Source: Bacteroidota bacterium
Lineage (GTDB): Bacteria > Bacteroidota > JABWAT01
Length of the DNA stretch: 64,000 nt
Direction of reading: 5' to 3'
Assembly (NCBI GenBank): GCA_013360915.1
Contig: JABWAT010000001.1
Span: forward strand, 255,259 to 319,258
Part shown: positions 8,643-17,471 of the stretch, piece after piece
Layout of the letters: each line of letters begins with the position of its first letter
Numbering within the stretch: the first letter of the stretch is position 1
Position numbers and translations under genes: made by a program
The notes under the pieces: model-generated
What the model was told of the DNA's origin: nothing
Database searches by the model: none
The model's input: the letters and a program-made list of their open reading frames with translations, nothing else

Positions 8643-10205
8643 TTAATTAATTTTCGTTGCGATGGATTGTGCCTGAAGGAACAGCAGCAAATAATCACTG
8701 CCACCGGCCTTTGAGTCAGTACCAGACATGTTAAATCCGCCAAAGGGATGAGCACCCACGATGGCCCCGGTACATTTGCGGTTGAGATACAGATTTCCTA
8801 CAAAAAATTCATCTGCGGCCCTTTTCAGGACCTCAGTATTTTTCGAGTAAACGGCCCCGGTCAGTCCATACCGGGTTCCGTTGGCAATTGCGAGAGCATC
8901 ATCGAAGGAATCGGCTTTCATTATAGCGAGAACGGGTCCGAAAATTTCTTCCTGAGCAATCACGGCATCGGGTTTAATATCGGCAATGACGGTCGGCTCA
9001 AGATAGTATCCTTCCTCAGACAGCCGTTTTCCACCGAAAACCAACCTTCCCTGCTGTTTTCCTGAGTCGATGTATTTCATGATGGTTTTGAGGGCCCGTT
9101 CGCTTGAAACCGGTCCCATGGATGGGTTTTGTTCAGCGGGTCCCACTGTCAGTCTGGAAGTGAGTTCAACGACCCGGTTCACCACCTGGTCATATACACT
9201 TTTATGAATAATAGCCCGTGAACAGGCCGAACATTTCTGCCCCTGATAGCCGAAAGCCGAGGCAACAATACCCTGAGCAGCCCATTCCAGATCGGCATCC
9301 TCATTGACAATGATGGCGTCTTTTCCACCCATCTCGGCAATCACCCGTTTTACCCAGATCTGACCAGGCTGAACTTTGGCAGCCAGTTCATTGATACGCA
9401 GTCCCACTTCCATGGAACCGGTAAAGGCAATCATTCTGGTTTTCGGATGAGTAACCAAAAGGTCTCCGATTTCACCGCCAGAACCGGTGATGTAATTAAG
9501 AACTCCACCGGGGATTCCGGCTTCAAAAAATAACTCAGCCACCATGTGACCAATGGCCGGGGTATCAGAAGCGGGTTTGAGAACCACTGTATTACCAGTA
9601 ACCAAAGCTGCAGCGGTCATTCCAGCCAGAATGGCACAAGGAAAATTCCATGGAGGAATGACAAGAACCACGCCCACGGGAAGGTATTTCAGTTCATTCC
9701 GTTCGCCTGGCAACTGGTAAATCGGGGCCGGATTTGCGTAGCGGAGCATTTCCCGTGCATAAAATTCGAGAAAATCGATGGCTTCGGCTGTATCTGCATC
9801 GGCCTCGGGCCAGTTTTTTCCGGCCTCAAGAACCATCATGGCAGAAAATTCATGCCGTCGTTGTTTCATCAGATCTGCTGCCTTGAGCAGGATTGAAGCC
9901 CGGTGAGCGGGATCTGTTTTTGACCAGGACTTAAATGCGCTATGCGCCGATTCAAGGGCAAGAGTGGCATCAGCCGCTGAGGCAAGTGGAAACTCACCTA
10001 CTACTTCCTTGCTGTTACTGGGATTGAGAGATTTAAACCAGGACGCGGCACCAAGCCGCTGTCCGTTGATGAGGTTTTCATACCGCTTTCCGAAAGTACC
10101 TCTGATTTTCTTCAGGGCCGCCAGCATGGGATCGCGGTTTTCAGGTTTTGAAAAATCAAGATAAGCCGTCGGGTGGTACGGCGGAAGCTGATCGGGTCGG
10201 ATCAT
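8643..10205 (-). CDS. pruA: L-glutamate gamma-semialdehyde (1-pyrroline-5-carboxylate) dehydrogenase
   Basis: 520 aa, the length of the monofunctional RocA/PruA type. Aldehyde dehydrogenase landmarks: PPWNFPCAILAGM (183-196), VLKPASDTP (208-216), FTGSMEVG (261-268), catalytic-base E291 in AEMGGKDA and nucleophile C325 in GQKCSACSR. The N-terminal segment with YENLINGQ and the KRVIAEMGGKDAIIV context are those of P5C dehydrogenases. It oxidises glutamate semialdehyde to glutamate with NAD+, the second step of proline degradation (also reached from ornithine). No proline dehydrogenase lies nearby. It follows the phosphate transporter gene by 38 nt and precedes sucC by 11 nt, probably one transcript. 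Confidence 0.94.
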   Translation of the reverse strand: MIRPDQLPPYHPTAYLDFSKPENRDPMLAALKKIRGTFGKRYENLINGQRLGAASWFKSLNPSNSKEVVGEFPLASAADATLALESAHSAFKSWSKTDPAHRASILLKAADLMKQRRHEFSAMMVLEAGKNWPEADADTAEAIDFLEFYAREMLRYANPAPIYQLPGERNELKYLPVGVVLVIPPWNFPCAILAGMTAAALVTGNTVVLKPASDTPAIGHMVAELFFEAGIPGGVLNYITGSGGEIGDLLVTHPKTRMIAFTGSMEVGLRINELAAKVQPGQIWVKRVIAEMGGKDAIIVNEDADLEWAAQGIVASAFGYQGQKCSACSRAIIHKSVYDQVVNRVVELTSRLTVGPAEQNPSMGPVSSERALKTIMKYIDSGKQQGRLVFGGKRLSEEGYYLEPTVIADIKPDAVIAQEEIFGPVLAIMKADSFDDALAIANGTRYGLTGAVYSKNTEVLKRAADEFFVGNLYLNRKCTGAIVGAHPFGGFNMSGTDSKAGGSDYLLLFLQAQSIATKIN

Positions 10206-10243
10206 GGTTTACTCCAGGTTTTATTGGGTCAGAAAGAGGCTGG

Positions 10244-11521
10244 TCAGGCCTCGAAAATAAACAACATAATGTAATTTAAGATCACGGTCAGCAGCATGGC
10301 AATCGGAATGGTTATGAACCATGAAGAAAGAATGTCACGGATCACCCGGCCGTTGATATTCGACATACCCCGTGCAAATCCAACACCGATAACCGCACCA
10401 ACCAGGGTATGAGTGGTCGAAATCGGAAGTCCCATGTAGGAGGCAACCAGAACGGTGGTGGCAGTTCCGAACTCGGCACTGAATCCACGGGTGGGAGTCA
10501 GTTCAGTGATTTTTTTACCAATGGTATCAATTACCTTGTAGCCATACGTGGCCAATCCAAGAACCAGTCCAATACCACCGAGAAGCAAAGCCCATGAAGG
10601 AATGGTGGATTTACCTGCCAGTGTTCCGTCATCAAGGACAGAAAGAATGCCAGCAAGCGGGCCGACCGCATTGGCCACATCATTGGCTCCATGGGCAAAA
10701 GCTACGTAGCAGGCGGTTACAATCTGCAGGTACTTAAATACATATTCCACATTATCCAATTGTTCCCGGGCCGACATGAGAGCCGTGTCGCCTTTAAACT
10801 TTTTCTTAAGGAACCAGGATGTGATAAAGGCTCCAAGGAGACCAATTCCGATAGAGATGGCAAGCACAACCTCAAACGAGATATCCAACTTCAGGTTTTT
10901 CAGTCCTTTGTACACCACTGAAAGTGCCAGAATGACAATGACCGCAAAAACCAGGTAAGGTGAGTAAGTGATCAGGTTTTTAGTAGGTGTCAGACTTTTG
11001 AAAAACAAGGTCTGAATGACCAGAAAAACAACATAGGCTAAAAAGGCACCGGTGAGTGGAGAGACTATCCATGATAAGACGATGGGTCCCATTTCTCCCC
11101 AGTGAACCGCACCAACACCATCGGTCCCCATCCAAAATCCTGAACTGATTCCAGCGCCGACTACTGCACCAACGATGGCGTGTGTTGTAGAAACGGGAAG
11201 TCCATAAAAAGTCGCAATATTCAACCAGATGGCAGCACCAAGCAATGCAGCCAACATGCCCCACAAAAACACATGTTCATGGCCGATGAATATCTCAACA
11301 TCAATGATTCCCTTCGCCACTGTTTCAGTTACAGTCCCACCTACAAAATAGGCGCCCATAAACTCAAAAATAGCTGCAACAAAAACGGCTGAAGTTAGTG
11401 TAAGTGCTTTTGAACCTACAGAAGTACCGAATGCATTGGCGACATCATTGGCCCCGATGTTCCAGGCCATGTAAAGACAGAAAATAATGGCAATAATGAG
11501 TGCAATTGTACCGAATTCCAT
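10244..11521 (-). CDS. pit: PiT-family inorganic phosphate transporter
   Basis: 425 aa with about ten to eleven hydrophobic segments. Both copies of the PHO-4/PiT signature are present: GANDVANAFG near residue 23 and GANDVANAVG near 284, each followed by a paired PxSTTHA/T-type element (LPVSTTHAIVGAV and LPISTTHTLVGAV). PiT proteins import metal-phosphate or co-transport phosphate with H+ or Na+ across the inner membrane. The gene directly follows a DUF47/PhoU-like gene (38 nt), the pairing seen for many bacterial Pit systems, where the DUF47 protein is the accessory or regulatory partner. Confidence 0.95.
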   Translation of the reverse strand: MEFGTIALIIAIIFCLYMAWNIGANDVANAFGTSVGSKALTLTSAVFVAAIFEFMGAYFVGGTVTETVAKGIIDVEIFIGHEHVFLWGMLAALLGAAIWLNIATFYGLPVSTTHAIVGAVVGAGISSGFWMGTDGVGAVHWGEMGPIVLSWIVSPLTGAFLAYVVFLVIQTLFFKSLTPTKNLITYSPYLVFAVIVILALSVVYKGLKNLKLDISFEVVLAISIGIGLLGAFITSWFLKKKFKGDTALMSAREQLDNVEYVFKYLQIVTACYVAFAHGANDVANAVGPLAGILSVLDDGTLAGKSTIPSWALLLGGIGLVLGLATYGYKVIDTIGKKITELTPTRGFSAEFGTATTVLVASYMGLPISTTHTLVGAVIGVGFARGMSNINGRVIRDILSSWFITIPIAMLLTVILNYIMLFIFEA

Positions 11522-11559
11522 CCGGAAACCTTTTATTTAATTAACGAAACCGTTCATGA

Positions 11560-12237
11560 TCAGGTGGGAATGAGGAAGACCCGTGTTCGTTTGGACATCA
11601 TTTCTGATTTATCTGCCAGGACCGAAATGTTCTTAAACAGTTCGTACCAGAAGAATAATTCAACGGGGGCCATTTCATTCTCATGCTCGAACATTTTCTG
11701 TCCGATTTTATACTTCAGTTTATCGGCCTCGAATTCTATTTCACCGGTTCTGTCACAAAGTTCAAGCACGCGTTTGGCTTCAAGTCCGGAAAAACTGGAC
11801 TCAACCATTTCATCGAGTTCCTGAACAATTTTTGAAGCCAGCTGAGTGGCTTCGAGGCATTTATCGATAAACCTGAAAATGTCTTCTTTCATGAAAGCGG
11901 GAACGGTGGATTTACGAAGAGTCAGCAATACAGCCACGTCTTCGGCTGCATCTGCTATGTCGTCCTGGGCACTTAGCTGGCGCAGGAGGTCCTTCTTTTC
12001 TACCGGGAGGAATATGGAATCGTGTATGGTGTTGCGGATCTGGTCTTTAATCTCATCGGCCTGATGCTCGAAAAACATGATCTGTTTGGCAATGTTCTTC
12101 ACTTCATCATGCTTACCTTCTGCGAGTGCTTCAAACATCGGTCTGATCAGACCTGTACATTTATCTACTTCTGCCATTTGTGCCTGTAACTGGCTGAATG
12201 GAGACTGTTTGAACATTCCGGAAAAGATATTTTTCAT
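11560..12237 (-). CDS. DUF47 (PhoU-like) phosphate transport accessory protein
   Basis: 225 aa, all-helical, with the family's ends: MKNIFSGMFKQSPF at the start and an ADKSEMMSKRTRVFL-like C-terminus. The conserved EHQADEIK and DDIADAAED segments (metal-binding acidic helices shared with PhoU) lie near residues 53 and 92. The reading frame extends upstream to 12387, but the ATG at 12237 fits the family's length and has AGAGG just upstream, so the 50-residue extension is judged non-coding. DUF47 proteins are encoded next to Pit transporters and are thought to modulate them; here pit follows by 38 nt. The divergent methyltransferase gene starts 152 bp away. Confidence 0.9.
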   Translation of the reverse strand: MKNIFSGMFKQSPFSQLQAQMAEVDKCTGLIRPMFEALAEGKHDEVKNIAKQIMFFEHQADEIKDQIRNTIHDSIFLPVEKKDLLRQLSAQDDIADAAEDVAVLLTLRKSTVPAFMKEDIFRFIDKCLEATQLASKIVQELDEMVESSFSGLEAKRVLELCDRTGEIEFEADKLKYKIGQKMFEHENEMAPVELFFWYELFKNISVLADKSEMMSKRTRVFLIPT

Positions 12238-12389
12238 GACGGCCTCTGGCGATTGAAGACCTGCTAAGGTAGAACAGCAGTTGGGAAAATTCAAATGATT
12301 TTTTAATCTTCCGGACAGCCACCGGATACAGAAGATAAAGACCTCTGATAACCAGAAATAACTGAAACCACACACCAAAACACACACCC

Positions 12390-13844
12390 ATGGCCTTCAC
12401 CCCACCGGTTTTATCACCCGATCTTGAGACTTTTTCACGTGCACATTTTGGTGAAGAGTATGAGCGGTTCATCAATGGTCTTTCCGAGAGAATCCGGACC
12501 AAAATCAGGCTGTCCGACCTGAAAATGCCGGCAGAGGAAACGTTGATCCGCCTGAAGGAAGACGGCTTACAGGTGGTCAGGGAGCCCTGGTATTCTCATG
12601 CCTGTCAGTATGACCCCCCAACCGCTTTTCCCGGGCAGACTCTGTCCCATCATCTCGGGCACATTTATCTGCAGGATTTCAGCTCGATGTTGCCGGTTCT
12701 GGTGCTGGATCCTAAACCGGGTGAACGTGTACTTGATCTTGCCGCAGCCCCGGGAAGCAAGTCGACCCAACTTGCACAGCATATGCAAAACCGAGGAACC
12801 CTCATCTCTAATGATATTGAACCGGGCCGGCTTGCCAATCTCATTTTCAACCTGGACCGGGTCGGTGCCGTCAATGTACAGGTTACCGGCCTTCCCGGTG
12901 AACAGATCGGTAACCTGCTCCCCGGGTATTTTGATAAAGTTCTGATTGATGCACCCTGTTCGGCACTCGGTGTGATTCACAATAAACAGGAAGTGGCTGG
13001 TTGGTGGACGTTTCAACGGATGAAACAGTTTGCCGGGTTGCAGGAAAAATTGCTGATTTCTGCTTTAAAAGCCTGTAAACCCGGTGGCATCATTGTGTAT
13101 TCGACCTGCACACTGACCACGGAAGAAAATGAAGCCATTCTGGCCAGTGTGTTATCAAGACACCCGGGAGAGCTTCAGGAAGCCAACCTTCCCACAGCGT
13201 TCAGCGCCAGAAACGGAGGGATACCGGCAACGGATACCAGCATTCCGGTTCAACTATCAAAGCGTATTTATCCCATGGACAATGATTTCCGCTGTCAGGG
13301 ATTCTTTCTTGCTAAAATCATGAAAACCGGTGAACGGGTTTCCCCAACTCCCCGGATGGTGCCCCAGAATCGCATTAAACCATCCCTGGAAGCTGATCTG
13401 AAACAACGCATGTCGGATTATTTTGGTATGTCACCCGACTGGCTGGCCCGATTCGGAATGGTGGAATCGGGAGATGTCTGGGCTGTATCGGAAGATATGA
13501 TTCAGCCTGGTTTGCCTGGAGTCAGGCGAACAGGAATGCGCATGGGACGCTGGATGGGAAAACAACTGAAGATGACCACCGATTTTCTTCAGCTGGCCGG
13601 ACCCCAGATCACCCGGAAACGATACGACATTACCGATCCCGCCGATTTCCGGTCCTTCATGGCCGGAAGTCCGGTACCCAACCATCCGGGCGAAACGGGA
13701 CAGGTGGCTGTTTTTTACAGGAATTGCTGCCTGGGAAGCGGATTGGCACAGGGTGGGCAGATTAAATCACAGATTCCCACTGCAAAACGATACTTGCCTG
13801 GGAATATGAAACCAGGAAGGGATTCTGAATCAGATATCGGTTGA
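12390..13844 (+). CDS. RNA cytosine-C5 methyltransferase (NOL1/NOP2/Sun family, RsmF/YebU-like)
   Basis: 484 aa. The SAM-binding motif VLDLAAAPGSKSTQLA lies at 114-129, the conserved DAPCS motif gives C190, and YSTCTL gives the catalytic C240; these two cysteines are the release and nucleophile residues of RNA m5C methyltransferases. An N-terminal RNA-binding part precedes the Rossmann domain, and a ~190-residue C-terminal extension (from about 300) resembles the RsmF/YebU and TRM4-like architecture instead of RsmB. The target is likely 16S rRNA or tRNA and cannot be fixed by sequence reading. It ends 15 nt into the convergent response-regulator gene on the other strand. Confidence 0.9.
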   Translation: MAFTPPVLSPDLETFSRAHFGEEYERFINGLSERIRTKIRLSDLKMPAEETLIRLKEDGLQVVREPWYSHACQYDPPTAFPGQTLSHHLGHIYLQDFSSMLPVLVLDPKPGERVLDLAAAPGSKSTQLAQHMQNRGTLISNDIEPGRLANLIFNLDRVGAVNVQVTGLPGEQIGNLLPGYFDKVLIDAPCSALGVIHNKQEVAGWWTFQRMKQFAGLQEKLLISALKACKPGGIIVYSTCTLTTEENEAILASVLSRHPGELQEANLPTAFSARNGGIPATDTSIPVQLSKRIYPMDNDFRCQGFFLAKIMKTGERVSPTPRMVPQNRIKPSLEADLKQRMSDYFGMSPDWLARFGMVESGDVWAVSEDMIQPGLPGVRRTGMRMGRWMGKQLKMTTDFLQLAGPQITRKRYDITDPADFRSFMAGSPVPNHPGETGQVAVFYRNCCLGSGLAQGGQIKSQIPTAKRYLPGNMKPGRDSESDIG

Positions 13845-14357
13845 TTTTTTCAGGAAGGTGAACAATTCCCTGAGGTTGAATGGCTTGGCCAGTAAACCAA
13901 TGGCACCATCCTGAATCATGGAATCGACCTCATACCGATCGTTGTATCCCGAGCAGATCAGAACCCGTTGGGAAGGATTCTGGGTGATGATCTGCCGGAA
14001 AACTTCTTCTCCGTTCATCACCGGCATCACCATATCAAGGATCACCAGATCCCATGATTCCGGGGCTTCCCGGTAGAGACGCATGCCTTCTTCTCCATCG
14101 GGCGCAGTCACCACACGAAAGTTAACCGAACTCAGGACATCGGTCATCAGGTGTCTGATCAGGTATTCATCGTCAATGACAAGAATACGCTTTCCCTGAC
14201 CATCAATGCTGGTCAACCAGTTTTCACTGGTATCGGATCCCGAGGGCCGGGAGGCAAATTCAGGAGAAGCAAACAGAGAAAACACTTTTATGTCTTTTTT
14301 AAGGATTGCGGTGATAAAAATAAGAATCCCTGAAGGAAGATACCAACAATTCATCAT
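13830..14357 (-). CDS. single-domain response regulator
   Basis: The receiver domain occupies about residues 56-173 of the 175-aa frame: ILVIDDE, phosphoacceptor aspartate in LVILDMVMPVMNGEE, LICSGY and LAKPF with the conserved lysine. No output domain follows. The ~55-residue N-terminal segment (MMNCWYLPSGILIFITAILKK...) is unlike a receiver and may not be translated; no better ATG exists between it and the domain, though GTG/TTG codons do, so the true start is uncertain. The gene stands alone, overlapping the convergent methyltransferase by 15 bp and diverging from the nickel permease. Its kinase is unknown. Confidence 0.78.
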   Translation of the reverse strand: MMNCWYLPSGILIFITAILKKDIKVFSLFASPEFASRPSGSDTSENWLTSIDGQGKRILVIDDEYLIRHLMTDVLSSVNFRVVTAPDGEEGMRLYREAPESWDLVILDMVMPVMNGEEVFRQIITQNPSQRVLICSGYNDRYEVDSMIQDGAIGLLAKPFNLRELFTFLKKSTDI

Positions 14358-14431
14358 CTTCTAATGTTATTTTGATCACATTGAACACCTCTCAGGTTAC
14401 CTTTGAATGTAATCAGTCACAGGATGTACAC

Positions 14432-15091
14432 ATGGATGCAATTCTCACTGGATTCAGTTTTGGATTTTTGCATGTTTTTTCAGGTCCGGATCATCTGGCA
14501 GCCGTGGCCCCACTCAGTGCAAATGCAAACCGCAAGGGCTGGCTGACCGGACTTCGCTGGGGTTTTGGGCATTCCACCGGCGTTCTGGTAATTGGAATTC
14601 TTGCCCTGATGTTCAGGGAATGGCTTGATATTGAGCTGATCAGTTCGGTGAATGAAAAACTGGTTGCCATCGTTCTCATCGGAATTGGTGCATGGGGACT
14701 TCTGACCCTGAGAAAAACCACCATCCACCGGCATTCCCATGATCACCCGGGTCATGACCATGAACATCTGCATGTGCATGTCGGTAATACCAGTCACCAT
14801 CAGCACCGTCTGGCCCACACTGCCGTCGGAGTCGGGATTATCCATGGTCTGGCCGGCAGTTCCCATCTTTTCGGAATACTCCCTGCCCTGGCTTTCCCAG
14901 ATACCGTTAGTGTTATTCTGTACCTGACCGCCTTCACAGTCGGAACACTGGCAGCCATGTCGGGTTTCGGAGGACTCACCGGTCTGATCGCCCACCGGTT
15001 TCAGCTTGCCGGACCCAGGTGGATTTCCGGGTTTATGGTGACCTGCTCGCTTTCTGCCGTTGTGGTGGGACTTTTCTGGTTCTTTATCTGA
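14432..15091 (+). CDS. nickel/cobalt permease-like membrane protein (NicO/UreH type)
   Basis: 219 aa with about six membrane segments. The first helix carries the H-x-x-x-G-P-D-H type metal-binding element (FLHVFSGPDHLAA), a second histidine motif follows (GFGHSTGVLVIG), and a histidine-rich loop (about 112-140, many H with D) sits between helix groups, all typical of NicO/RcnA/UreH-type nickel or cobalt carriers. The start is placed at the ATG at 14432 (AGGA 7 nt upstream; the hydrophobic metal-binding helix begins at once), not the upstream frame start at 14372. hypF begins 12 nt after its stop, so the pair probably supplies and inserts nickel for a [NiFe] hydrogenase. Confidence 0.85.
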   Translation: MDAILTGFSFGFLHVFSGPDHLAAVAPLSANANRKGWLTGLRWGFGHSTGVLVIGILALMFREWLDIELISSVNEKLVAIVLIGIGAWGLLTLRKTTIHRHSHDHPGHDHEHLHVHVGNTSHHQHRLAHTAVGVGIIHGLAGSSHLFGILPALAFPDTVSVILYLTAFTVGTLAAMSGFGGLTGLIAHRFQLAGPRWISGFMVTCSLSAVVVGLFWFFI

Positions 15092-15103
15092 CCGGACCCA
15101 TCC

Positions 15104-17380
15104 ATGGGCACCCTGACTACCATCCGGAAGGAAATCACCGTCAGGGGACGGGTTCAGGGAGTTGGATTCCGGCCGTTGGTCTACCAGCTGGCCTATGCCT
15201 GTGAGCTAACCGGTTACGTCTACAATTTTGGTCCCGGGGTATTTATGGCCCTTGAAGGACACCCCAACCAGTTAGATCAGTTTTCACACCGACTCAGAAC
15301 TCAGCTTCCTCCTCATGCCGCCATCACCGGTTGGTATGAAACGACTCTTCCTGCCACCGGGTTGACCACCTTCATCATCGCAGAAAGTCCGGGCGGATTC
15401 CCTCCTGAAGCTGATATCACTCCAGATCTGGCCACATGTCCGGATTGTCTGAAAGAACTGTTTGATCCGGCCGACCGGCGTTATCTGTATCCGTTCATCA
15501 ACTGTACAGCCTGCGGACCGCGTTTCTCCATTATTGAGGCCTTGCCATACGACCGGCCCCGTACCACAATGAAAACGTTTCCCCTTTGTCCGGATTGTTT
15601 TGCCGAGTACCACAACCCGATGAACCGGCGTTTTCATGCCCAGCCGGTGGCCTGTCCGGTGTGCGGACCATCGGTAACTCTGGTCACACAAAAAGGAGAA
15701 CCAATCCAAACCGGTCAAAAGGCCATCGAAGAGGTTTGCAGATTGATTCTGAACGGAAGCCTGGCTGCAGTAAAAGGTCTGGGCGGATTTCAGTTATTGT
15801 GCGATGCAACGTCAGACGCAGCGGTGCAGTTGCTTCGTCAGCGAAAACACCGCGAGGAAAAACCCTTTGCAGTCATGCTGCCCGACGACACCTGGATTGA
15901 TAAAGTGGTAGTCTGCAACGAGGTTGCCCGGCCTTTGCTGACCAGTCAGTCCTCACCGATTGTTCTGCTTCCGGCTAAAGAGAAAAACCCGATCAGCAAA
16001 TGGGTCAATCCGGGAAATCCGACACTGGGGGTGATGCTTCCTTACACCCCGCTTCATCACCTGATCATGCGCCTGGCTGGCCGGCCGCTTGTTGCCACGA
16101 GCGGCAACCGGAGCGATGAACCCATTTGTACGGATAATCAGGAGGCACTCGACCGTCTTGGCGACATTGCCGATGTATTCCTGATACACAACCGGCCTAT
16201 CAAACGTCCTGTGGATGATTCGGTGGTCAGGGTTGTGGGCAACCGGACCCTGGTGATGCGGCGTGCACGGGGATATGCTCCGATTCCCTTTCAACTTCCT
16301 GGAACCACCGGAGAGACCGTTGCGGCCACCGGTGGATTTCTGAAAAATACCGTGGCTCTGCACACCGGGGAAAAAATCCTCATCAGTCAGCATATTGGTG
16401 ATTTATCCACCGAAGAGGCCATACATCATCATCAGGCCGTACTGAATGACATCGGAAATCTGTATGATCTGAAACCAACCGTCTGGATCAGCGATCTGCA
16501 TCCGGACTATCCATCGACACGTACGGCCCTGAACCAAACCGGAAAACAGAGTTCCGTTCAGCATCACATTTCCCATCTGGCTGCCTGCCGGCTTGAATAT
16601 GGCATTCGGGGCCCCGCACTCGGGTTCTCCTGGGATGGAACCGGGCTGGCAGAGGATGGAAGCATTGCCGGCAGTGAAATGGTGCAGACCAATGATCATG
16701 ATTTCAAACACATCGGGCGGTTTCTTCCCTTTCCGCTTCCTGGTGGCGATTCGGCTGCGCGCGACGTCTGGAAACCCGGGCTTTCCCTGCTTTCGGCTTC
16801 ATTCGGAAATACAGAACCAGAAATGGAACAGTTGATTTCGGAATGGCCGGTAAAGAAAACCGACCTTGCCATTTACCGGCAGTTACTTGGAAGACCTTCG
16901 GTTCAATGTTCAAGTGCAGGCCGGGTATTCGACGGACTTTCTGCCTGCCTGGGGCTGTCGTTCCGAAATTCCTTCGAAGGTCAGGCAGCCATGGCGCTGG
17001 AGTTTCACTCACGGGAATCGGAAGCAGCTCCTTATCCGTGGCAGTGGCTCGGATCAAATCCCACCTTTCTGGATTGGCGTCCCCTCATCCGATCGGCAGT
17101 GTCGGATCATCTGAAAGGAGTACCGGTTGGTGAAATCGGGTATCGGTTTCACCTGACTCTTACCGACATGATTCATTCTGTGGCACAACAGCAGGGGGTC
17201 AGTCAGATATTGCTGACCGGTGGCTGTTTTCAGAATCAATTGCTGCTTTCCCTCACCATCGACCGGTTGGAAAAAAGTGGTTTTAAGGTATTTGTTCCCC
17301 AGCAAATTCCATTGAATGATGGTGGTCTTTCTGCAGGTCAGATTGCCGCCTATCACTTTGGCTGGCTGAAGGATCGTTAG
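15104..17380 (+). CDS. hypF: carbamoyltransferase HypF, [NiFe] hydrogenase maturation
   Basis: 758 aa, full length. Domains in order: acylphosphatase-like (about 8-95; VRGRVQGVGFRPLVYQLA), two zinc-finger units with cysteine pairs C112/C115, C134/C137, C162/C165 and C184/C187, a YrdC-like domain (about 200-390; KGLGGFQLLCDA, RKHREEKPFAVML), and a C-terminal Kae1-like carbamoyltransferase domain with HHISHLAA near 486. HypF makes the thiocarbamate on HypE that becomes the cyanide ligands of the NiFe site. The other hyp genes and the hydrogenase subunits are not in this window; the upstream nickel permease is the only linked partner. Confidence 0.97.
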   Translation: MGTLTTIRKEITVRGRVQGVGFRPLVYQLAYACELTGYVYNFGPGVFMALEGHPNQLDQFSHRLRTQLPPHAAITGWYETTLPATGLTTFIIAESPGGFPPEADITPDLATCPDCLKELFDPADRRYLYPFINCTACGPRFSIIEALPYDRPRTTMKTFPLCPDCFAEYHNPMNRRFHAQPVACPVCGPSVTLVTQKGEPIQTGQKAIEEVCRLILNGSLAAVKGLGGFQLLCDATSDAAVQLLRQRKHREEKPFAVMLPDDTWIDKVVVCNEVARPLLTSQSSPIVLLPAKEKNPISKWVNPGNPTLGVMLPYTPLHHLIMRLAGRPLVATSGNRSDEPICTDNQEALDRLGDIADVFLIHNRPIKRPVDDSVVRVVGNRTLVMRRARGYAPIPFQLPGTTGETVAATGGFLKNTVALHTGEKILISQHIGDLSTEEAIHHHQAVLNDIGNLYDLKPTVWISDLHPDYPSTRTALNQTGKQSSVQHHISHLAACRLEYGIRGPALGFSWDGTGLAEDGSIAGSEMVQTNDHDFKHIGRFLPFPLPGGDSAARDVWKPGLSLLSASFGNTEPEMEQLISEWPVKKTDLAIYRQLLGRPSVQCSSAGRVFDGLSACLGLSFRNSFEGQAAMALEFHSRESEAAPYPWQWLGSNPTFLDWRPLIRSAVSDHLKGVPVGEIGYRFHLTLTDMIHSVAQQQGVSQILLTGGCFQNQLLLSLTIDRLEKSGFKVFVPQQIPLNDGGLSAGQIAAYHFGWLKDR

Positions 17381-17471
17381 CTTGTTAACTGTATTTTAAC
17401 AGTAACGGACGGGATTGTCTTTGCATCAGTCGGGCTTCGGGGTTAATTTCGGCGCTAATAACATTTAAACC

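Noticed and set aside
12238-12387. 50-residue N-terminal extension of the DUF47 protein
   Set aside because: Family starts with MKNIF at 12237, where the Shine-Dalgarno is; the extension would occupy the divergent promoter region.
17384-17406. Hairpin after hypF as terminator
   Set aside because: Arms GTTAACTGT and ACAGTAAC pair only with a bulge and no T run follows; too weak to call.
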